DNA of 64,000 nucleotides from an uncultured Clostridia bacterium (GCA_945863885.1 CAMAZY010000015.1:1-64000), one strand, 5' to 3'; positions 8,135 to 20,000 are shown, counted from the stretch's first letter. The notes: generated from the letters alone by a model not told the origin. Program-made: numbers and translations.

Positions 8135-8184
8135 ATTTATCAAATAACCGTTCGCAAGAGCGGTCAGGAAAGGGAGATAAATTT

Positions 8185-10281
8185 ATGAGCAAGGTACCTG
8201 AAATTTTCGGCAGCATGGTGTTTGACAACGCCACGATGAAAGAACGGCTTCCGAAAGAGACCTATAAGACATTGATGAAAACCGTTGAGGACGGAAAACA
8301 CCTCGATCTGGCGGTTGCCAACGTTGTCGCAAACGCCATGAAGAACTGGGCAATTGAAAAGGGCGCAACCCACTTTACTCATTGGTTCCAGCCGATGACG
8401 GGCATCACTGCCGAAAAGCACGACAGCTTCATTTCCCCGACAGCGGATGGCAGCGTTATCATGGAGTTTTCCGGCAAGGAACTCGTAAGAGGTGAGCCCG
8501 ATGCTTCCTCATTCCCGTCAGGCGGACTTCGTGCTACCTTTGAAGCAAGAGGCTACACCGCATGGGATCCGACCTCCTACGCATTCATTAAAGACGGTAC
8601 CCTTTGTATTCCGACGGCTTTCTGCTCCTACGGCGGCGAAGCCCTCGACAAGAAAACACCGCTTCTTCGCTCCATGGAAGCCATCAGCAAGCAGGCTCTG
8701 CGTGTTCTGCGCCTTTTCGGAAACACCGAAGCAACTTCGGTTAAAACAACCGTAGGCCCTGAGCAGGAATACTTCCTTGTCGACAAGGCTCTTTACGAAA
8801 AGAGAAAGGACCTTATCTACACCGGCAGAACCCTTTTCGGTGCCAAGCCGCCGAAGGGTCAGGAGCTTGATGACCATTACTTCGGCTCGATTAAAACGAG
8901 AGTCGTTGAATACATGAAAGACCTCGACGCAGAGCTTTGGAAGCTTGGTATCCTTGCCAAGACAAGACATAACGAGGTTGCTCCCGCTCAGCATGAGCTG
9001 GCTCCCGTTTTCACGACAACCAATATTGCAACCGACCACAACCAGTTGACGATGGAAATTATGAAAAAGGTTGCGCAAAAGCATGACCTTGTCTGCCTGC
9101 TTCACGAAAAGCCGTTTGACGGCGTCAACGGAAGCGGCAAGCATAACAACTGGTCGATTTCCACCAACACCGGCGTCAACCTTCTTGAGCCGGGCGACAC
9201 CCCGCACGAAAACGCACAGTTCCTGCTTTTCCTTTGCGCCGTTATCAAGGCGGTCAACGAGTATCAGGATCTTCTTCGTGTCAGTGTTGCGACCGCTTCG
9301 AACGACCACAGACTCGGCGCCAACGAGGCACCGCCGGCGGTCATTTCGATGTTCCTCGGCACAGAGCTTACCGAGATTCTTGAATCCATCGAAAACGACA
9401 CCGCATATGACCAGAAAGAAAAAGAAGCACTCAAAATCGGCGTTCATGTTCTTCCCCGTTTCCCGAAGGATACGACGGACAGAAACCGTACTTCACCGTT
9501 CGCTTTCACCGGCAACAAGTTTGAGTTCCGTATGCTCGGCTCCATGTCCTCCATCGCCGGCACGAACATCGTGCTGAACACCGCTGTCGCCGAAGAGCTT
9601 CGTCAGTTCGCAGACGAGTTGGAAGGCGCCGCAGACTTCCAGTCGGCCCTTCATGAACTCATCAAGAGAACCATTAAGGAAAACAAGAGAATCATCTTCA
9701 ACGGAAACGGCTACGACGATGCATGGATTGAAGAAGCTACGGAGAAAAGAGGTCTTTATAACCTTAAGTCCACGCCCGATGCTCTTCCTCATTTCGTAGA
9801 CAAGAAGAACGTTGAGCTTTATACAAGACACAAGGTCTTCACCGAATCCGAGCTTTATGCAAGACATGAGATTCACTTCGAAACCTATAACAAGGTGATC
9901 CACATTGAAGCGATGACCATGCTTGAAATGACAAGCCGTGATATTCTTCCGGCGGTCAGCGCCTACATCAAGTCGCTCAGCGACGCCGTCAATGCGAAGA
10001 AGGCCGCTTCTGCCGCTGCGGGAAGCTGTTATGAAGAAGACGTTATCACCGACCTTTCGGCATTGAGTGCAGACATCTACAAGGGCTACAAGGCTTTGAA
10101 AGACGCTGTCAGCGAGTCTGAGAAAATCGACGACGCGCAAAAGCTTTCCCGCTTCAGCCACGACACGGTTCTTGCCGACATGGAATCACTCAGAAAGTCG
10201 GTTGACGCTGCGGAGGAAATCACCGCCCGTGAATACTGGCCGCTCCCGTCGTACGGCGAGTTACTCTTCAGTGTTAAATAA
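8185..10281 (+). CDS. glnN: Glutamine synthetase type III
   Basis: The 698-residue length, far above the roughly 450 of type I, and the sequence mark this as GSIII. The ammonium/glutamate site motif NGSGKHNNW, the ATP-site region [12 protein letters not shown] and [16 protein letters not shown] are all present, with a C-terminal helical extension. It makes glutamine from glutamate, ammonia and ATP in the cytoplasm. The ATG at 8185 follows AGGGAG (8171-8176); the frame is open further upstream, but that part covers the leader hairpin. It sits next to asnB, which uses glutamine, so the pair forms a nitrogen-assimilation block. Confidence 0.96.
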   Translation: MSKVPEIFGSMVFDNATMKERLPKETYKTLMKTVEDGKHLDLAVANVVANAMKNWAIEKGATHFTHWFQPMTGITAEKHDSFISPTADGSVIMEFSGKELVRGEPDASSFPSGGLRATFEARGYTAWDPTSYAFIKDGTLCIPTAFCSYGGEALDKKTPLLRSMEAISKQALRVLRLFGNTEATSVKTTVGPEQEYFLVDKALYEKRKDLIYTGRTLFGAKPPKGQELDDHYFGSIKTRVVEYMKDLDAELWKLGILAKTRHNEVAPAQHELAPVFTTTNIATDHNQLTMEIMKKVAQKHDLVCLLHEKPFDGVNGSGKHNNWSISTNTGVNLLEPGDTPHENAQFLLFLCAVIKAVNEYQDLLRVSVATASNDHRLGANEAPPAVISMFLGTELTEILESIENDTAYDQKEKEALKIGVHVLPRFPKDTTDRNRTSPFAFTGNKFEFRMLGSMSSIAGTNIVLNTAVAEELRQFADELEGAADFQSALHELIKRTIKENKRIIFNGNGYDDAWIEEATEKRGLYNLKSTPDALPHFVDKKNVELYTRHKVFTESELYARHEIHFETYNKVIHIEAMTMLEMTSRDILPAVSAYIKSLSDAVNAKKAASAAAGSCYEEDVITDLSALSADIYKGYKALKDAVSESEKIDDAQKLSRFSHDTVLADMESLRKSVDAAEEITAREYWPLPSYGELLFSVK

Positions 10282-10424
10282 AGACAAACTCTGAAGTTAT
10301 ATCAATCAGCTATCTTCCTTTTTCCGTTTTTCATATATTTATCTCTTCAGGCCGCCCGTGCTTTACAACCGGGCACGGACGGCCGCCCTACAACAACAGG
10401 ACGTTTCGTCCGTTATACCATAAA
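10282..10424 (+). other. Spacer with a GC-rich hairpin, no gene seen
   Basis: The GGCCGCCCGTGC stem at about 10350-10385 pairs across a short loop with one mismatch and lacks a T-run. It may be a dispersed repeat unit or a poor glnN terminator. Confidence 0.4.
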
Positions 10425-10690
10425 GGCTGTGACAAAGAGAAGTACCGCCGAAACCGTTTACAGTGAGCGGGGGACAGTGCGAACCCTGTAACAAGGAACG
10501 TCGTGAATAACACTTTCGAGCCTCAATCCGAAAAGCTTACACTCAGTAGGTGCGATGTAATTCCTGCATTAAAGGAAAAGCCTTGAATTATTCAAGGGAT
10601 TGAGCGGTCTTTGTTAAAAGACAATTCAGGTGGCACCGCGAGAGGCAGCTACTCGTCCTGAAAAAGGAGAGCAGCTGCATTTTTATTTAT
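10425..10690 (+). promoter_or_regulatory. T-box leader for asparagine
   Basis: The T-box core AGGTGGCACCGCGA lies at 10628-10641, upstream of a long terminator hairpin (10645-10678) with a T-rich tail. Stem I carries ACAGTGAGCGG, and the specifier loop reads GAATAACAC, giving the Asn codon AAC at 10509-10511 followed by the usual purine. CAGTAGG at about 10544-10550 matches the standard stem I exit. Uncharged tRNA-Asn should pair with the specifier and with the bulge sequence and switch the terminator off, so asnB is induced by asparagine shortage. Confidence 0.95.
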
Positions 10691-10706
10691 TTCCGGAGGT
10701 TAAACT

Positions 10707-12287
10707 ATGTGTTCTATAATGAGTTGCGAGGGAAAAGAAGTTGCCCTCGAAGAATTTGAAAAAGGCTTTTGTGAAACCAAAAGCAGAGGCCCCGATATGT
10801 CGAAGATCATCGAGACCGAAAACGGCATTCTCGGTTTTCACCGTCTTGCTATCATGGGACTTGACGAAACGGGTATGCAGCCGTTTTCACTTCACGGAAA
10901 CTATGTTATCTGCAACGGTGAAATTTACGGCTTCCGTCCGCTTAAAGAAGAGCTTTCCAAGGAATACACCTTCGTCAGCGATTCCGACTGCGAAATTCTT
11001 CTTCCGATGTACGAAAAGTACGGCACGGATATGTTTAAAATGCTCGACGCGGAATTCGCCATGGTGATCTATGACGGCAAGAAAAAGTCCTACATCGCCG
11101 CCCGTGACCCGATCGGCATCCGTCCGCTTTATTTCGGACAGACGAAAACCGGTGCCATGCTTTTCGCTTCCGAAGCGAAAAACCTTGTCGGTCTCACGGA
11201 CGAGATCATGCCGTTCCCGCCGGGACATTACTACGCAGACGGCAAGTTTACCTGCTACTGCGATATCGCCAAGGTCGAAGCCTTCAACATGACCGACGAT
11301 GTCGAAACCATTTGCAAAAACATTCATGACAAGCTTGTCAAGGGTATCGAAAAGCGGCTTGACTCCGACGCACCGCTCGGCTTCCTTTTAAGTGGTGGAC
11401 TTGACTCGTCTCTTGTCTGCTCGGTTGCGGCGAAGATTCTTCAAAAACCGATCAAGACCTTTGCCATCGGCATGAGTGAGGACGCTATTGACCTGAAGTA
11501 CGCCAAGCAGGTCGCCGACTATATCGGAAGCGACCACAAGGAAATCATTATTGACAAGGACACCGTCATTTCGTCGCTTGACACGGTTATCAAAATTCTC
11601 GGCACGTTCGACATCACGACAATCCGTGCGAGCATGGGTATGTATCTGATCTGCAAAGCGATTCATGAGCAGACCGACGTCCGGGTACTTCTCACCGGCG
11701 AAATTTCCGACGAGCTTTTCGGCTACAAATACACCGACTTTGCCCCGACTGCGCTTGAGTTCCAGAAAGAGGCGGAAAAGAGAGTCCGTGAGCTTCATAT
11801 GTACGACGTACTTCGTGCCGACCGCTGTATTTCGGTCAACTCCCTTGAAGCGAGAGTGCCGTTCGGCGACCTTGATTTTGTCAAATATGTTATGTCGATT
11901 GACCCGGCAAAGAAAATGAACGTCTACGGAAAAGGCAAGTATCTTCTTCGCCACGCCTTTGAGGGCGACTATCTTCCGCATTCGATTCTTTACCGTGAAA
12001 AGGCGGCTTTCAGCGACGCTGTCGGTCATTCGATGGTTGACTATCTGAAAGAATACGCAAACGGCTGTTACACGGACGAGGAATTCGAAGAAAAGTGCCA
12101 AAAGTACGATCACGCAAGACCGTTCACGAAAGAGTCGCTTCTTTACCGTGAGATTTTCGAAAAGTATTATCCCGGTCAGTCACAGATGATTGTTGACTTC
12201 TGGATGCCCAACAAGTCGTGGGAGGGCTGTGACGTTGACGACCCGTCGGCGAGAGTGCTCAAAAACTACGGAGCCAGCGGAGAATAA
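10707..12287 (+). CDS. asnB: Asparagine synthase, glutamine-hydrolysing
   Basis: The 526-residue protein begins MCSI, so Cys2 is the nucleophile of an N-terminal class II glutamine amidotransferase domain (about residues 1-190). The C-terminal synthetase domain has the pyrophosphate loop SGGLDSS at about residue 228-235 and GEISDELFGY. It transfers ammonia from glutamine to aspartate with ATP. Length and order match bacterial AsnB. GGAGG stands about ten bases ahead of the ATG. Control by the preceding Asn T-box confirms the product, and the adjacent type III glutamine synthetase supplies the donor. Confidence 0.96.
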   Translation: MCSIMSCEGKEVALEEFEKGFCETKSRGPDMSKIIETENGILGFHRLAIMGLDETGMQPFSLHGNYVICNGEIYGFRPLKEELSKEYTFVSDSDCEILLPMYEKYGTDMFKMLDAEFAMVIYDGKKKSYIAARDPIGIRPLYFGQTKTGAMLFASEAKNLVGLTDEIMPFPPGHYYADGKFTCYCDIAKVEAFNMTDDVETICKNIHDKLVKGIEKRLDSDAPLGFLLSGGLDSSLVCSVAAKILQKPIKTFAIGMSEDAIDLKYAKQVADYIGSDHKEIIIDKDTVISSLDTVIKILGTFDITTIRASMGMYLICKAIHEQTDVRVLLTGEISDELFGYKYTDFAPTALEFQKEAEKRVRELHMYDVLRADRCISVNSLEARVPFGDLDFVKYVMSIDPAKKMNVYGKGKYLLRHAFEGDYLPHSILYREKAAFSDAVGHSMVDYLKEYANGCYTDEEFEEKCQKYDHARPFTKESLLYREIFEKYYPGQSQMIVDFWMPNKSWEGCDVDDPSARVLKNYGASGE

Positions 12288-12297
12288 GTGCAAAAGC

Positions 12298-12334
12298 AAA
12301 AAGCGGACGGTTTCTGATCGTCCGTTTGTTTTTC
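12298..12334 (+). terminator. asnB terminator
   Basis: CGGACG (12304-12309) pairs with CGTCCG (12319-12324), extended by A/T pairs, followed by TTTGTTTTT. Confidence 0.8.
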
Positions 12335-12342
12335 AAAAAATA

Positions 12343-12370
12343 TTGACACTGTTACAATATATGATATAAT
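12343..12370 (+). promoter_or_regulatory. Promoter of the zinc-ribbon protein gene
   Basis: TTGACA (12343-12348) and TATAAT (12365-12370) are 16 bases apart, about 45 bases ahead of the start codon. Confidence 0.85.
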
Positions 12371-12416
12371 ATTCGTATACCGTTTTACGGTAAATAAAAA
12401 AAGAGGATCAAAGAAA

Positions 12417-13673
12417 ATGAAGTGTACACATTGCGGACATGAAATTACGTCAAACGCACAGTTTTGCGGTATTTGCGGTCAGAAGGTTGAACAGCCGCAG
12501 CAACCGGCCTATAACCCGGCGCAGCCGCAGCAGTGGCGGCAGCCGACAGCACAGGGCTATCAGGGGAACGTTCAGCAGTCGGGTAAGAAAAAGCCGAAGA
12601 AAAAGAAAGGCAAGGCGATTGTTGCCATTGTGCTCGCCGTTATCCTGATTATCGGCGGTACAACAGGTGCGGTTCTTGCGGCAAAGATCATGAACAACCC
12701 GATGAAAAAGGTTTATTCGGGTGTAAGCGGCATGACCTCGTCGAATAAGGCGTATAAGCTTACCGTTAAGGGAACCGGCGACTTCGACGGTGATATTTAC
12801 GATCTGAGCGGCTCGGCGGTTATCAAGTCGGATCGCAACAGCAAGACGATTACCGTCTCCGACCTGACGGGCGGTCTGAGTGCCGAAGGTGACTCGGTCG
12901 GCTTCCGGAACTTAAGAGGACTGTTTGACGGCTCGCAGAATAATTTTTATGCCGGATTGGAGTATTACGAATCGGGCAGATCAATCGAATTATATCTTAA
13001 CAACGGCAAGATGGCGTATTATTCCAATGGTGACAGCGACATAGGGGATGATGAGGGCTTTTATGAGTACTTTAAAACTATTTCGCCTATACTGTTTTCC
13101 GAATCGGACGGAAAGTCTTCGTTTGACAGCTTCCGTGCGTTTTATGATTCGGTGCTCGGCCCGATTTTTGAAGAAGAATACGATATCAAAGCCGACCTTG
13201 ACGAAGAATCGTTCAACGCCTGTCAGAAAAAGTTCGTCAAATCCGTAGCGGACAAAGGGTGGCTCGAAGAAAACCTCGGCTACCGCAAGGACGGAGACGA
13301 GTATTGCTTCTCAATCAGCAAAAAATCACTGAACGCCGTTTTAGATATCTATGATGAGTTTATTCAGAAGAGCGGTCTGACCGATGTTGTTGAAGATTTG
13401 GTTTATGAGCTCGAAGGCGATTTCTTTGAAAATCTGAAAAAGCTTGAAATCAGCTTTAAGACCGGAAAGAATATGCTTGAAAGTCTCGGTGTGAATCTGA
13501 TTATGGAACAATATGGCGATCAGATGAAAGTCAACGGAACCGTCACCTTTGAAGAGGCGAGTGACCCCGTTGTTGACACCGACGCCATCGCCAAAAAGGT
13601 CAAGGACGCCGAAGCGGCCAATTCTTACGACTCATATGATTCCTATTATGACTCGTATGATTACTATTATTGA
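12417..13673 (+). CDS. Zinc-ribbon, single-pass membrane protein of unknown function
   Basis: The 418-residue protein has four parts: an N-terminal zinc ribbon (Cys3/6 and 17/20), a Gln/Pro-rich linker (about 25-50), a Lys-rich stretch followed by one membrane helix at about residues 63-88, and a large outward-facing domain of about 310 residues. The architecture is common in Clostridia: a cytoplasmic zinc ribbon tethered to an extracellular domain. The outer domain, with repeated KLTVKGTGDFDGD-type strands, is not recognised; it somewhat recalls lipoprotein-like antiparallel sheets. The tail is an odd Tyr/Asp/Ser run (YDSYDSYYDSYDYYY). It stands alone between its own promoter and terminator. 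Confidence 0.8.
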   Translation: MKCTHCGHEITSNAQFCGICGQKVEQPQQPAYNPAQPQQWRQPTAQGYQGNVQQSGKKKPKKKKGKAIVAIVLAVILIIGGTTGAVLAAKIMNNPMKKVYSGVSGMTSSNKAYKLTVKGTGDFDGDIYDLSGSAVIKSDRNSKTITVSDLTGGLSAEGDSVGFRNLRGLFDGSQNNFYAGLEYYESGRSIELYLNNGKMAYYSNGDSDIGDDEGFYEYFKTISPILFSESDGKSSFDSFRAFYDSVLGPIFEEEYDIKADLDEESFNACQKKFVKSVADKGWLEENLGYRKDGDEYCFSISKKSLNAVLDIYDEFIQKSGLTDVVEDLVYELEGDFFENLKKLEISFKTGKNMLESLGVNLIMEQYGDQMKVNGTVTFEEASDPVVDTDAIAKKVKDAEAANSYDSYDSYYDSYDYYY

Positions 13674-13720
13674 TATTCCCTGACCGGCCCGAAGCCGGAG
13701 CAAAACCAATTGAAAACGAC

Positions 13721-13761
13721 GACCGGGATTGCAGTCTGCGTCCCGGTCTGCTTTTGTTTTT
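13721..13761 (+). terminator. Terminator of the zinc-ribbon protein gene
   Basis: GACCGGGA pairs with TCCCGGTC (13741-13748), followed by a T-rich tract. Confidence 0.75.
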
Positions 13762-13830
13762 CGGGTGGCCGGGGCGGGAAAAAGAGAGAAAAAAGAAGTT
13801 CACAATTTTGTCATTTTTCCCGCAACCCCC

Positions 13831-13859
13831 TTGACTTTTCAACAAAAAAATACTATCAT
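13831..13859 (+). promoter_or_regulatory. Promoter and long leader of the giant repeat protein gene
   Basis: TTGACT (13831-13836) and TATCAT (13854-13859) are 17 bases apart, with transcription from about 13866. The remaining 190 or so bases before the start codon hold several short inverted repeats (for example TCCGCGAAGCGGA near 13933) but match no riboswitch class I recognise. Confidence 0.65.
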
Positions 13860-14058
13860 TAAAACTGTATTATAGGATAATTTTACAAGGGTAACTGTCT
13901 TTTGTGACCGATGCTGAAATTATCCGGAAATCCGCGAAGCGGACGTGAGAAAGGTTCGCTGTGGCTTGTGGATTTTTGAACCATTACAATCGGGAAACCG
14001 TGGGAATAGATACGCCCGGAGCGAAAGCAAAGGGGAAAATCAAAAGGAGGCATTTTTG

Positions 14059-17000
14059 ATGAAAAAGTTTTTGAGAACGGGAAAGAAAGCCCTCTCCGTC
14101 TTTATGGCTGTCATGATGGTACTGACGGCTTGGGTGTTCTTTGAGCCGATGAAAGCCGGGGCGGCTACGGCGGGAACGTATGATTACGCTGTAAGAATAC
14201 AAACCACCAATAGTGTTGATGTTGGCGACAAAAAGGATTTGACAATAACGCTTGATTATAAGAAGGACAACGGAACGGGTTCGGCTGGCTCAACTTCACA
14301 GAATGTATCTTATACATGGGCTGAGAATGATAATGCAGATAATACTGCGTATTTTACCAGTGTTGCCGGCTTTCCGACTAAGTTGAATGTATATTGCTTA
14401 TATGCATGGACAGCGGCTATTAAGCGTAAGTGGGGATGTACAATTACTGTGTCCGTAAAGAATAATAATACAGGAAGTTATGTTCAAATTGCACAACAGA
14501 GTTTTGCCAAGAGTGGTAATGGAAGTGGTCAGACCGATATGAACTATGCAATTACATCATTTTCCGGTACTCCGAGTGCAACTGCTGTTAAATTTATTTC
14601 CGGTGTATCATCAATCACTATTCCTAAGACCGGTGCAAGTGATTACTCCACATCCTACACAGCAGGTGTTTACGATCAATACGGTGTCAGAATGACACAT
14701 GATCCCACCTATTATGTACGTACATCTGCTCCGACATCTGCGCAGAGTTCTTCAAACACTATTGACGGAGTTTCAATAACTCGTGCCGGTGATATGACGG
14801 TGGAATCAAGTGCACAAATGGCGACAGGGGACACCAAGACAATTTATGTTCATGCTAAATATGGCACTTTATATGCTAACCGGGCTGTTAAGCTGACTGA
14901 CCCGAAATATACGGTTACATTTAACGCAAACGGCGGCAATACGCTGAATCCGTCAAGCTATGATGTATACTACGGCGAAACTCTTGATTCTCAGCATACG
15001 ATTGATAGTGCAGTTACCTATCCTACAAGCGGCTCCCGGACAGGATATACTTGGATTGGTATGTTTGATAAAGCAACAGGCGGCAATCTCATGGATACGT
15101 CGGAGGTTGTTACCGCCAACAAGACATATTATGCACATTGGCAATTAAACACATATAATGCCATTTTCTATAAACGACTGAAATCGGGTGGCAGTCAAGA
15201 GGTTGTTTACGTTCAGACCGGTATTCCTTACGGCGGAGATGTGACCGAAGTTGACTTGGCGACTGCAAAGCTGAACAGCATGGAAGCGGATGAAGCAAAT
15301 CATTATATTCTCAATGAGACGTCTCCTTGGGGAACAACACCCACAACAACAAATGTTACGGGAAACAGGACTTTTAACTCTAATTACACCTCTGCTCCGC
15401 ACACGTTCGGCGCCGCTCAGACCGTTGAAGCAAACTGCGTTCACGGAGCCGGTACGATTGAAACCTGTACCGTTTGCGGATATGAAAAGGTTACCTCAAC
15501 AGGTTCCCCCGATTTGACAAAGCATACAAAGAGTGATAGCTATATTGTTGACACGGAGCCGACTTGTACAACAGCAGGATCCGGTCACTATTTCTGCACA
15601 ACGTGTAATGCAACACTTGACACGGTTGAGATTCCGGCTAAGGGTCATACATATGCAATAACCGTAACCAAGGAAGCAACCTGCAAAGAGACGGGAACAA
15701 GAGAACTTAAGTGCACAGACTGCAATCTTACAACGACCGAAACCATTCCGCTCACACAGCACAATTATGTGAAAGACAGCACCGTTGCCGCAACCTGTCA
15801 GCACAGTGGTTATGATGTTATGAAGTGCTCCGTCTGCGGTGATACATATAATAAGTATCTCGGCAACGCGACAACCAATCACTCATGGAACATCACTTCA
15901 ACTCCGTCAGCAACTCACGGTTATGACATCGTTACTGGTTCCTGTTCGGTTTGCGGCGCAAGCTTCACGAAGGAAGTCGCCGAAGGTCATAGCTTCACAG
16001 AATATGAAATCACAAAGAATCCCACCTGTATTGATACCGGTACGGTTACAATCAGCTGTAGTGATACCGGCTGTTCAGAAAGCTATACAATTACAATTCC
16101 CGCTACCAGCGAACATGTTTTGACAACCACCGTTACGCCTGCAACGTGCAAAGCAGAGGGTTCAATTGTTGAAACGTGCAAATACTGCACATATTCAAAG
16201 ACAACGGTAATCCCGAAAGCACAGCACAATTATGTGAAGGTTGACGCCGAATCCGTTTCTGCAAACTGCGCACACGGAGCATATGACGTCATGAAGTGCT
16301 CGGTCTGCAATGATACCTATAAGAAATATGTAAGTGATCCCACAAAGACTCACGATTGGGATATCACAACAACAAAGGCTTCGGCGCATCGGGACGGAAG
16401 CGTTACAGGCACCTGTAAGGTTTGCGGTGCAACTTTCACGGCTACCGTTCCGTATGACGGACATGATTATTCTGTTGTAAAAACTATTACAGAACCTGAC
16501 TGCATTCATACCGGCAAGGTGACGATCGCTTGCAGTGACGCTTCCTGCACAGCAAGCTATGATGTTGAGATTCCTGCAACCGGCGTCCATAAGTATGAGA
16601 TGTCTTATACGGCACCGACCTGCACGACAGAGGGCAGTGTGAAAAACACCTGTTCTGTTTGCGGTGACACGATAACACAGACCGTTCCGAAGACAGCACA
16701 TTCCTACACGTTGACACGCACAGAAGACGCAACCTGTCAGCACAGCAGTTATAAGGTTATGACTTGTGCCTGCGGTGATACATACAATGAATACATCGGC
16801 AACGCAACAACCAACCATAGTTGGACGTGGACAATTGTCAATGCTACTCCCGAAAAACCCGGTACGGCAACGGGCAAATGCAGTGTCTGCAGTGCTACTG
16901 TAACAGCCGAGGTTCCGGCGGAAAGCGGACACAACTACACAAACGTGACCGTTACCAAAGAGCCGACCTGCAAGGAACCCGGTACGGCAGGAATTTCCTG

Positions 17001-20000
17001 TGCGGATGATGACGATGCCTATATCGACGTTACACTTCCGATCGATGCAACGGCACACAGAGCCTTTACCACAAAGTACACACCGGCTACCTGCACGACT
17101 GATGGACTTGTGAAAACCGTTTGTGCTGACTGCGGCGCAACAATCGGCGAAGAAAAGACAATCGACAAGACCGGTCATTACTATACAAGTACGACTACTG
17201 AACCGACCTGTACACAAGCCGGTGTCAGAACCTACACCTGTCAGAAATGCTCTGCCAGCTATACAGAAGCAATTCCGGCTCTCGGTCATAAGGAAGTTGT
17301 TGTTTCGAACGACTGTACACGTGACGGTTACACAATATGCCCTGTTTGCAATCAGACTCTTGCTACCGTTAAGGCAACAGGCCACAATTTCGTCGGCGGT
17401 GAGGAAACGATTGTTCCTGCGACCTGTCAGAATACCGGAATCAAGCTGACAAAATGTACGAGATGTGAAGTACTGCAAGCGGAAACGATTGCTAAGATTG
17501 ATCATGACTATAAAGATATCGTCATTACCCCGACTTGTACTGCTGACGGATACACGATTCATATCTGTAAAATGTGCGGCGAATCCGAAACAACCGACAA
17601 GACAGTGAAATTAGGGCACGATTGGGTTAATGAGAAGCAAATTACAGCTCCGAAATGTGAGGTAAACGGCGTTTACACACATGAGTGTCAAAGATGCGGT
17701 GAAGTTGCTGAGTTCACAAAGAACGATGCACTCACACATAGTTATGAATCAAAAGTTGTAGCACCGACTTGCACTGCAAAAGGATATACAATAAATATTT
17801 GCAGTAATTGCGGAAAGAGCTTTTATGAGGACGAAGTCGCCGCCCTCGGTCACGCTTGGGCTGACACCGTCACCGTTGACAAAGCAGCTACCTGCACAAG
17901 CGAAGGACAGCAGTCACGTCACTGCACACGCTGCGGTGCTGTAACCGATGTTCAGACAATCTCCAAAACAGCCCACGACTATGAGCTTAAGACCGTAGCT
18001 GCGACCTGCACAGAAAGCGGATATACAGCTTATGTATGTAAGAACTGTGACGCACTCGATCAGGATAGAGACATCACCCTGATTGACCCGACCGGTCACA
18101 CATGGAACGACGGAGAAATCCTTGACGCAGACAAAGCTACCTGCGAAAAGGCGGCAGTCAAGACCTACACCTGTACGGTTTGCGGCGAAACGAAGAGAGA
18201 GGTTGAAGGTGCACCGCTCGGTCACAACTGGGGCGGCTGGTTTATCAGCAAGCCTGCAACCGACACCGAAAAGGGCGAGAAGAAGAGAGTTTGTAACAAC
18301 GACTCAAGCCATGTCGAAACCTGCAAGATTCCGACAATCGGTCATAACTGGGATGAAGTTAAAACGGTTGATTCTACTTGTACTGTTGCAGGATACACGG
18401 AGTATAAATGTACCACCTGTGAAAACTGTGCAGCAGCAATAAAGAACGGCGGAACAGGCGCAACACAAACGGTTGCTCTTCCGTTGGCTGAGCATACCTA
18501 TATCACGGAAACTGTTGATCCGACCTGCACAACTGCCGGCTCAACCGTCGTCAAGTGCTCAGTTTGCGGACATGAAGCACAGTCTGCCGTTACAATCCCG
18601 GCAACAGGACACACAATCGTTCGTGATGTAGACAGTGACGTTGCCCCGACCTGTGATGCTGAAGGTTCTTACGCATACAAGTGCACAAACACAGGCTGTG
18701 ACTACACGGAAACCGTTTCCCGTCCGGCGATCGGTCATAACTACGACGCAAACGGTGACGGCACTGTTACAGATGCAGACGCAACGGTAACCAAGTCCGC
18801 CACCTGCACCGAAAAGGGCGTACTGACTTACACCTGTCAGAACGACCCGAGCCACACCTACACGGAAGAAATCCCGACAATCGCACATAGCTATGTTGTT
18901 GACGCAGACGCTTCCAAGACAGCAACCTGCACCGATATGGGCTATACCGTTATGAAGTGCGAGAACTGCGATGCAACGTATGTTGATAAGGATTCCATTA
19001 CACCGGCAAAAGGTCACACTTGGAGCGCATGGACACAGATTCAGGCTCCGACTACCGATGGATACGGAATCGAAAAGAGAACCTGCTCGGTATGCGATGC
19101 TGAAGAGCTTCGCACCGTTGCCCCGATCGGCGACCATGTATTTACACTTGAGAGCGAAGTTAAGCCCGGCTGTGAAACTACCGGCGAAAAGGTCTGGGTC
19201 TGCACGGTTCACACCGCTTGCCCGGCAAACTACACTGAGGTTGTTCCGGCAACAGGGCATAACGATGTTCTTACTTCCTCCACAACAGCAAGCTGTCTTG
19301 TTGACGGCACAGAGACTTATGCTTGTGCTAACGACGGCTGCACAAGAACATATACACTTCTTATTGCTCCGGCAACAGGTCACGATTATGAATCCGAAGT
19401 CACGACAGAAGCAACCTGCGAGACTGACGGCGTAAGAACCTACACCTGTAAGAACGATGCAACCCACACCTACACAGAGGTTATCCCGAAGCTCGGACAC
19501 AATTATAAGACAAAAGTAATTGCTCCGACCTGCAGTGCATACGGCTACACAACCTACACCTGTCAGAACGATCCGACTCATACCTATCAATCAGACTTCG
19601 TTGCAACTACTGCGCACACCTACGCAAAGGACAATGCACAGTCCGTTGCGGCTACCTGCGTATCCAAGGGCTACGACGTTATGGTATGCTCCGGCTGCGG
19701 TGATAGTTACAAGGTCATCACCGACGCAACCGGCCATGCTTATGACGCAGGCGTTGAAACAACTCCTGCTACCTGCACAGCCAACGGTGTTATGACTTAC
19801 ACCTGCTCAAACTGCGGCGACACCTATACAACGGTTATCCCGGCTTTGGGTCACGATTATGGCGAAGGCGTAGTCGTCAGAGAAGCTAACGGGGGCAACA
19901 CCGGACTGATCGCATACACCTGTAAGAGAACGGACTGCGGCGGCAAGTTCTACGAAGAATACGTCATGAACAGCATTGAGCATACATGGAATGTTGACGT

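Noticed and set aside
7954..8184. Upstream extension of the glutamine synthetase reading frame
   Set aside because: It runs through the dusB terminator loop, the promoter and the leader hairpin. The ribosome site at 8171 and the family N-terminus fix the start at 8185.
8518..9447. Minus-strand open frame of 309 codons opposite the glutamine synthetase gene
   Set aside because: Antisense shadow of a gene with clear motifs.
16195..17562. Long open frame of 455 codons on the minus strand inside the giant gene
   Set aside because: It is antisense to the Cys repeats. Regular codon use there keeps stops out of this frame; the protein is Cys/Arg/Ser-rich noise with no start signal.
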